DNA from: Bacteroidaceae bacterium
Lineage (GTDB): Bacteria; Bacteroidota; Bacteroidia; Bacteroidales; Bacteroidaceae
NCBI GenBank assembly: GCA_017466965.1
Contig: JAFTTD010000157.1
Location: 1 to 11,489 of the forward strand
Length of the DNA stretch: 11,489 nt
Direction: 5' to 3'
Below the pieces are notes generated by a model, which saw only the letters and a program-made list of their open reading frames with translations, did not search any database and was not told the origin of the DNA. Below are positions 7,968 to 11,489 of the stretch, piece after piece (positions within the stretch are counted from its first letter, which is position 1; each line of letters starts with the position of its first letter). The position numbers and the translations under genes are program-made.

Positions 7968-8365
7968 AGTTTATTGAATTCTGCCAAGATAGCATCTGCT
8001 GCCGCCTGCATTTCCTCCTTTGTGAAACTCTGCTTCGCATTGCTGAAAACCATGTCCTTCTCATTCTGCATCGGTACAAGATGGATGTGAGCATGTGGCA
8101 CTTCAAGACCAAGCACAGCCTGACCAACCTTCACACATGGGAAAGCCGCCTTGATGGCAAGAGCTACTTTCTTTGCAAAGACCTGGAAGCGAGCTATTTC
8201 GTCATCTTCCATGTCAAAGATATAATCAACCTCGCGGCGCGGAATGCAGAGAGTATGCCCTTTTACCAGCGGATTGATGTCGAGAAAAGCATAAAATTCC
8301 TCATTCTCAGCACACTTGTAGCTTGGTATATCCCCACAAGCAATTTTAGTGAATATCGTAGCCAT
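7964..8365 (-). CDS. HIT-family nucleotide hydrolase/transferase (histidine triad)
   Basis: 133 residues from the ATG at 8365. The histidine triad is HAHIHLVP, with H91, H93 and H95; the central nucleophile is normally the second-to-last histidine (H93). The N-terminus ATIFTKIACGDIPSYK and the DINPLVKGHTLCIPRR segment (29-44) are typical of the HINT/HinT branch, which splits nucleotide phosphoramidates and adenylates in the cytoplasm. The zinc-binding Cys pair seen at the N-terminus of some relatives is absent here. A start 30 nt upstream (8395) is open but would overlap greA and add ten residues not seen in the family; the chosen start leaves one base after the greA stop, so expression is likely coupled. 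It overlaps the next gene by 4 nt. Confidence 0.93.
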   Translation of the reverse strand: MATIFTKIACGDIPSYKCAENEEFYAFLDINPLVKGHTLCIPRREVDYIFDMEDDEIARFQVFAKKVALAIKAAFPCVKVGQAVLGLEVPHAHIHLVPMQNEKDMVFSNAKQSFTKEEMQAAADAILAEFNKL

Positions 8366-8366
8366 A

Positions 8367-8834
8367 TCAACCAACAGAAATGTTAAGCACTTCAAGTTCT
8401 ATCACACCTTGAGGAATGCGTATCTGAACGATATCGCCCACTTTCTTTCCGAGAAGCCCCTGAGCAATAGGTGTTCCCACAGAAATTTTGTTCTCACGAA
8501 GATTAGCTTCGCTTTCGCTCACGATAGTATATGTCATGACAGCACCAGTCTTGACATTCTTCATTTCTACCTTTGAAAGAATCTGCACAACATCTGTCTG
8601 CACATTCTTCAAGTTCAGAATCTTAGCGTCTGCAAGCGTTGCTTTGAGCTGGGCAATCTTTGCCTCTAACTTTCCTTGCGCCTCTTTGGCAGCGTCGTAT
8701 TCTGCATTCTCTGAAAGGTCGCCCTTTTCGCGCGCCTCAGCAATCTGGCGGATCACCTCTGGACGGTCCACCTCTTCCAATGTTTTCAATTCGGCTCTGA
8801 GCTTGTCATAGCCTTCCTGTGACATATATGCCAT
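8367..8834 (-). CDS. greA: Transcription elongation/cleavage factor GreA
   Basis: 155 residues, the normal GreA length. The N-terminal antiparallel coiled coil spans about residues 5-75, and its tip carries the acidic pair D39 and E42 in EKGDLSENAEY (E. coli D41 and E44), which bring Mg2+ into the RNA polymerase active centre and trigger cleavage of backtracked RNA. The C-terminal FKBP-like domain includes VGTPIAQGLLGKKVGD near 118-133. The acidic tip pattern and the common GreA ending support GreA rather than GreB, although in this phylum a single Gre protein may cover both roles. A second ATG at 8825 is possible, but the MAYMSQEG start fits the family. It is first in an operon with the HIT and YgjP-like genes; two promoters and a terminator-like hairpin lie upstream. 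Confidence 0.95.
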   Translation of the reverse strand: MAYMSQEGYDKLRAELKTLEEVDRPEVIRQIAEAREKGDLSENAEYDAAKEAQGKLEAKIAQLKATLADAKILNLKNVQTDVVQILSKVEMKNVKTGAVMTYTIVSESEANLRENKISVGTPIAQGLLGKKVGDIVQIRIPQGVIELEVLNISVG

Positions 8835-8903
8835 AATTATATCTCTTATTTTTAATTAACGTCTTCTTTATATAGACAAAATATAAACAAACAATAATCT
8901 ATA

Positions 8904-8918
8904 AAGATTCGGAATCTT
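8904..8918. promoter_or_regulatory. Dyad AAGATTC-G-GAATCTT in the greA leader
   Basis: Perfect 7-bp inverted repeat around one base, about 70 nt upstream of greA and just downstream of the proximal promoter. In the RNA its middle can alternatively pair as TCGGA (8909-8913) with TCCGA (8922-8926), so two exclusive hairpins are possible. It could be a protein-binding site or an RNA switch; no function is established. Confidence 0.4.
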
Positions 8919-8943
8919 GCATCCGAGCCTTTCATAATATTAT

Positions 8944-8975
8944 CAAACTTGGTTATCAATTGAAATATACACAAA
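8944..8975 (-). promoter_or_regulatory. Proximal greA promoter (predicted)
   Basis: On the minus strand TTTG (8972-8975) is followed after exactly 20 nt by CAAGTTTG (8944-8951), one mismatch from TAnnTTTG. Transcription would start near 8937, about 100 nt before greA. The -33 element lies within the T-run of the upstream hairpin. Confidence 0.45.
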
Positions 8976-9017
8976 AAGAAATCCCGACACCTTCTGTTCA
9001 TCCACGGTGACGGAACC
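8972..9017 (-). terminator. Terminator-like hairpin in the greA upstream region
   Basis: On the minus strand CCGTCACC (9006-9013) and GGTGTCGG (8984-8991) pair with a single T-T mismatch around a 14-nt loop. The stem can extend outward by T-G and T-A pairs. The 3' arm is followed by a T-rich tail, ATTTCTTTTTGT (8971-8982). This has the form of an intrinsic terminator, placed about 60 nt after the distal promoter. Confidence 0.5.
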
Positions 9018-9034
9018 TCTTTACCTTTTTATTT
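8972..9034 (-). ncRNA. Predicted ~60-nt terminated leader or small RNA upstream of greA
   Basis: Bounds are inferred: the 5' end is placed about 7 nt after the distal -7 box and the 3' end at the T-rich tail of the hairpin. Nothing in the 63 nt looks like a leader-peptide gene with convincing composition. It may be a free small RNA or an attenuated greA leader. I cannot assign it to a known RNA family from sequence alone. Confidence 0.35.
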
Positions 9035-9040
9035 CTGGTG

Positions 9041-9072
9041 CAAAGTTAGACCTTTAAAAATTATAACGCAAA
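9041..9072 (-). promoter_or_regulatory. Distal promoter upstream of greA (predicted)
   Basis: On the minus strand TTTG (9069-9072) is followed after exactly 20 nt by TAACTTTG (9041-9048). Both elements match the Bacteroidetes vegetative promoter perfectly, making this the best promoter in the window. It lies about 200 nt before greA. Confidence 0.65.
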
Positions 9073-9257
9073 CTTTTTAATGACAAAAAGCAAAAATAAA
9101 GGTTTTTAATCAAAAAAGGGAGAAATAGACTTGCCACAACTTAAGCCTATTGGCTAATAATTGACAATTCGCTATTTCTGTGGTATTTCCGTACGCCTGC
9201 ATACAGTACATTGTTGTTTTCAAAGATGTTTTAGCTTACATATTCGTTTCTTTGTTG

Positions 9258-9265
9258 TATCTTTG
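9258..9265 (+). promoter_or_regulatory. Predicted miaB promoter, -7 box
   Basis: TATCTTTG matches TAnnTTTG exactly and ends 27 nt before the miaB ATG. Transcription should begin near 9272. No TTTG-like -33 element is seen at 19-21 nt spacing. Confidence 0.55.
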
Positions 9266-9292
9266 CAACGGTTTTAGAAATAACAAGACAGC

Positions 9293-10603
9293 ATGAAAAA
9301 ACTTTACATCGAAACATACGGTTGCCAAATGAATGTGGCAGACAGCGAGGTGATAGCATCCGTAATGCGCATGGCAGAGTACGAATGGTGCGACAACATT
9401 GACGAAGCTGATGCCATACTCCTGAACACTTGCTCGGTAAGAGACAATGCGGAACAGAAGATAATAAACCGCCTTGAAGCACTGAACGCACTTAAGAGAA
9501 AAGGCAGAAAACTTATCATTGGAGTAGTCGGATGCATGGCAGAAAGAGTACAGAAAGGCCTTATTGAAAAACATGGCGCCGACCTTGTTGCAGGGCCCGA
9601 TGCATATCTTACTCTGCCTGAACTTTTTGCTGCAGCCGAATTGGGCGAGAAAGCCATGAATGTAGAGTTGTCAACTACTGAAACCTATCGCGACATCATA
9701 CCTCAGCGCGTATGCGGAAACCGCATTTCTGGTTTTGTCACCATAATGCGCGGTTGCAACAATTTCTGTCACTATTGCATTGTGCCTTACACTCGAGGCA
9801 GGGAAAGAAGCCGAGACGTGGAAAGCATACTTGCTGAAGTGCGCGACCTGAACGAAAGAGGCTACAAGGAGGTTACTCTGCTGGGGCAGAACGTAAACTC
9901 ATACCGCTCAGGCGACATTGACTTTCCTAAGCTGTTGCGCACTGTGGCTGAATCTGCACCAGAGATGCGCATACGCTTCACCACTTCGCACCCTAAGGAC
10001 ATGAGCGATGAGACTCTTCATGTGATAGCCTCCTATCCGAACGTATGCAGGCATATCCATCTGCCAGTGCAAAGCGGCAGCAACAGAATCTTGGGACTGA
10101 TGAACAGAAAATACACTCGCGAATGGTATCTTGACCGCGTTGCAGCCATTAGAAGAATCATACCCGACTGCGGACTTACGACAGACATATTCGTCGGCTA
10201 CCATTCTGAAACAGAAGAAGACCACCAGATGTCCCTATCTCTCATGAGGGAATGCGGATACGATTCAGCCTTCATGTTCAAATACTCTGAGCGCCCTGGA
10301 ACATACGCTTCCAAGCATCTGCCTGACGACATAGAAGAAGCTACAAAAATTCGCCGACTCAACGAAATGATTGCATTACAAAACGAACTTTCAGCAGAAA
10401 GCTATCGCAAAGACATCGGCAAAGAATTCACAATTCTCGTGGAAGGAGTGAGCAAACGTTCTAAGGAACAGCTTTTCGGTCGTACAGAACAGAACAAAGT
10501 GGTAATCTTTGACCGCGGAAATCACCGTATAGGAGAATTTGTGCGAGTAAGGGTTACAGAAGCAAGCTCTGCAACACTCAAAGGTGTGGAAATAGAGAGT
10601 TAA
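9293..10603 (+). CDS. miaB: tRNA-2-methylthio-N6-dimethylallyladenosine synthase (radical SAM methylthiotransferase)
   Basis: 436 residues. The enzyme adds a methylthio group at C2 of i6A37 in tRNAs reading UNN codons, using S-adenosylmethionine and two 4Fe-4S clusters. The N-terminal UPF0004 domain carries the auxiliary-cluster cysteines C11 (YGCQMN), C47 (NTCSVRDNA) and C81 (VGCMAER). The radical SAM cluster is C155, C159 and C162 in RGCNNFCHYCIVPYTRGRERSR-like context. A C-terminal TRAM domain occupies about 375-436. The CIVPYTRGRE signature and NTCSVR motif favour MiaB over the relatives RimO and MtaB. Cytoplasmic. It is transcribed alone from a TAnnTTTG promoter; ftsX follows 123 nt downstream with its own possible promoter. 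The start is well fixed because MKKLYIETYGCQMN is the family N-terminus. Confidence 0.95.
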   Translation: MKKLYIETYGCQMNVADSEVIASVMRMAEYEWCDNIDEADAILLNTCSVRDNAEQKIINRLEALNALKRKGRKLIIGVVGCMAERVQKGLIEKHGADLVAGPDAYLTLPELFAAAELGEKAMNVELSTTETYRDIIPQRVCGNRISGFVTIMRGCNNFCHYCIVPYTRGRERSRDVESILAEVRDLNERGYKEVTLLGQNVNSYRSGDIDFPKLLRTVAESAPEMRIRFTTSHPKDMSDETLHVIASYPNVCRHIHLPVQSGSNRILGLMNRKYTREWYLDRVAAIRRIIPDCGLTTDIFVGYHSETEEDHQMSLSLMRECGYDSAFMFKYSERPGTYASKHLPDDIEEATKIRRLNEMIALQNELSAESYRKDIGKEFTILVEGVSKRSKEQLFGRTEQNKVVIFDRGNHRIGEFVRVRVTEASSATLKGVEIES

Positions 10604-10616
10604 AATAGTCTAAATC

Positions 10617-10648
10617 CTTGATTTATTGCACTTTTTTTAGCAATTTTG
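10617..10648 (+). promoter_or_regulatory. Possible ftsX promoter
   Basis: CTTG (10617-10620) is followed after 20 nt by CAATTTTG (10641-10648). Each element has one mismatch to TTTG / TAnnTTTG. The start of transcription would be near 10655, leaving a leader of about 70 nt before ftsX. Support is modest. Confidence 0.35.
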
Positions 10649-10726
10649 CACGTTGTTTCGTTAAATGCGCACATACCGTAATTGCACAGTTATGCGTATT
10701 ATCCACTATAACCAAGAAAGATTGAC

Positions 10727-11489
10727 ATGGCAAAAGCACGTAAAAAGTCTAAACTGCTCAGTACGCAGTTCGTAACTTCATGCATAAGCACAACGCTTGT
10801 GCTTGTGTTGTTAGGAACCATTGTTCTATTCGTACTCACAGCACGCAATCTTTCAAACTACATGCGTGAGAACATCAACGTGAGCATACTTCTCAGTGAC
10901 GAAACAAGCAAAAAGGAAGTGGAAAAGATGCAGAAAGAGCTTGAAGCACAGCCTTTCATGAAGGAGCTCACATATATCTCCAAAGAAGACGCTCTGCAAG
11001 AAGAATGTTTAGCAATGGGCACTGACCCTACAGAGTTTCTCGGATACAATCCTTTCACTGCTTCATTCGAAGTGAAAATCAACGCAGAATATGCCAACAA
11101 CGACAGTATATCCGGCATTGTGGAAACACTGAAGAAAGACAGCAACATAGTGGACGTAATCTATCAGAAAGAGCTGATGGACTCTGTGAACAAGAACATA
11201 CGGAAACTAAGCATAATACTGCTTATCATAGCAGCCTTATTTACATACATATCCTTCACGCTTATCAACAACACAATAAAGCTCACCATCTTTTCACAAC
11301 GTTTCATCATCAACACCATGAAACTTGTAGGAGCAAGCTGGGGATTCATCCGTCGTCCATTCCTTGGGCGTGCCTTTATGATAGGAGTTACATCTGCCGT
11401 GCTGGCAGACATTATAATTGCAGGCGGAATACATTGGCTTAAAAATTATGAGCCTGACATAAACGCTGTAATCAACACACAAGTCATAA
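10727..11489 (+). CDS. ftsX: Cell division protein FtsX, C-terminus cut by window edge
   Basis: 254 codons visible, still open at the right edge; family members here are about 290 residues, so roughly 40 are missing. The layout is that of FtsX: a basic cytoplasmic N-terminus (MAKARKKSK), TM1 at about 15-39, and an extracytoplasmic domain at about 40-160 containing NINVSILLSDE near 49-59 and the FTASFEVKI strand near 110-118. TM2 lies at about 161-180, then a cytoplasmic loop with INTMKLVGASWGFIRRPF near 195-212, then TM3 at about 216-236. The MKLVGA loop is the hallmark of FtsX/permease proteins that couple to the FtsE ATPase. FtsEX controls peptidoglycan hydrolases at the division septum. 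ftsE is not upstream. The start ATG at 10727 gives the expected N-terminus. Confidence 0.92.
   Translation, partial: MAKARKKSKLLSTQFVTSCISTTLVLVLLGTIVLFVLTARNLSNYMRENINVSILLSDETSKKEVEKMQKELEAQPFMKELTYISKEDALQEECLAMGTDPTEFLGYNPFTASFEVKINAEYANNDSISGIVETLKKDSNIVDVIYQKELMDSVNKNIRKLSIILLIIAALFTYISFTLINNTIKLTIFSQRFIINTMKLVGASWGFIRRPFLGRAFMIGVTSAVLADIIIAGGIHWLKNYEPDINAVINTQVI

Larger units (their letters stand above)
8835..9292. other. Divergent intergenic region greA / miaB
   Basis: 458 bp without a gene. The greA-proximal half carries the promoters, hairpin and dyad listed separately. The remainder, 9073-9257, is AT-rich. I see only a small AGCC-N4-GGCT hairpin near 9144-9155 and no coding potential on either strand. 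Confidence 0.6.

Noticed and set aside
8366..8395. Longer start for the HIT protein
   Set aside because: It would overlap greA and add residues MKCLTFLLVD, which the family lacks; the start at 8365 follows the greA stop by one base.
9231..10225. Several minus-strand frames of 86-117 codons across miaB
   Set aside because: All are antisense to miaB, whose domains and cysteines are intact, and none has a family resemblance.
1..11489. Defence island, mobile element, CRISPR or secondary-metabolite system
   Set aside because: The YgjP-like peptidase prompted a check because relatives can sit beside type I restriction genes, but no restriction, transposase, integrase, repeat-spacer or biosynthetic genes are present. 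The coding content is housekeeping.

Overview
The window looks like ordinary chromosomal DNA from a member of the Bacteroidales, most likely a Prevotella-type organism. Three things point there: (1) several gene starts carry the Bacteroidetes promoter signature TAnnTTTG, in some cases with a TTTG/TTG-like element about 20 nt upstream; (2) start codons lack purine-rich Shine-Dalgarno sequences and sit in A-rich leaders; (3) the gene set fits, with a long two-domain M16 protease, GreA followed directly by a HIT protein, and ftsX with no ftsE beside it. The genus is an inference from general resemblance. I see no insertion sequence, tRNA, rRNA, CRISPR array, phage gene or toxin system.

Layout. 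Positions 1-4205 (minus strand) hold nadB (L-aspartate oxidase) followed after 33 nt by an exported M16 zinc protease whose C-terminus runs off the left edge. Positions 4206-4352 are a divergent control region with a promoter in each direction and a dyad over the predicted nadB transcription start. Positions 4353-6976 (plus strand) hold a small membrane PH-like protein, a periplasmic PBP4-type D-Ala-D-Ala carboxypeptidase (dacB) and a lipoprotein of unknown function, probably co-transcribed. Positions 6977-7265 are a gene-free convergent spacer with repeats and hairpins. Positions 7266-8834 (minus strand) hold a tightly packed operon greA - HIT hydrolase - YgjP-like metallopeptidase, with a 1-nt gap and then a 4-nt overlap. 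Positions 8835-9292 are a 458-bp intergenic region. It contains a well-formed minus-strand promoter, a terminator-like hairpin about 60 nt downstream of it, a second promoter and a dyad, all reading towards greA, and it ends with the miaB promoter on the other strand. Positions 9293-10603 (plus strand) are miaB. Positions 10727 to the right edge are the first 254 codons of ftsX.

Functions are mainly housekeeping: NAD synthesis, envelope proteolysis, peptidoglycan trimming, rescue of stalled transcription, tRNA modification and cell division. I did not find an obviously new multi-gene system. The places most worth a second look are non-coding: the two-promoter, terminator-bearing greA leader (possible small RNA or attenuator), the dyad over the nadB start, and the repeat/hairpin cluster in the convergent spacer. 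The uncharacterised lipoprotein behind dacB is the most interesting protein.
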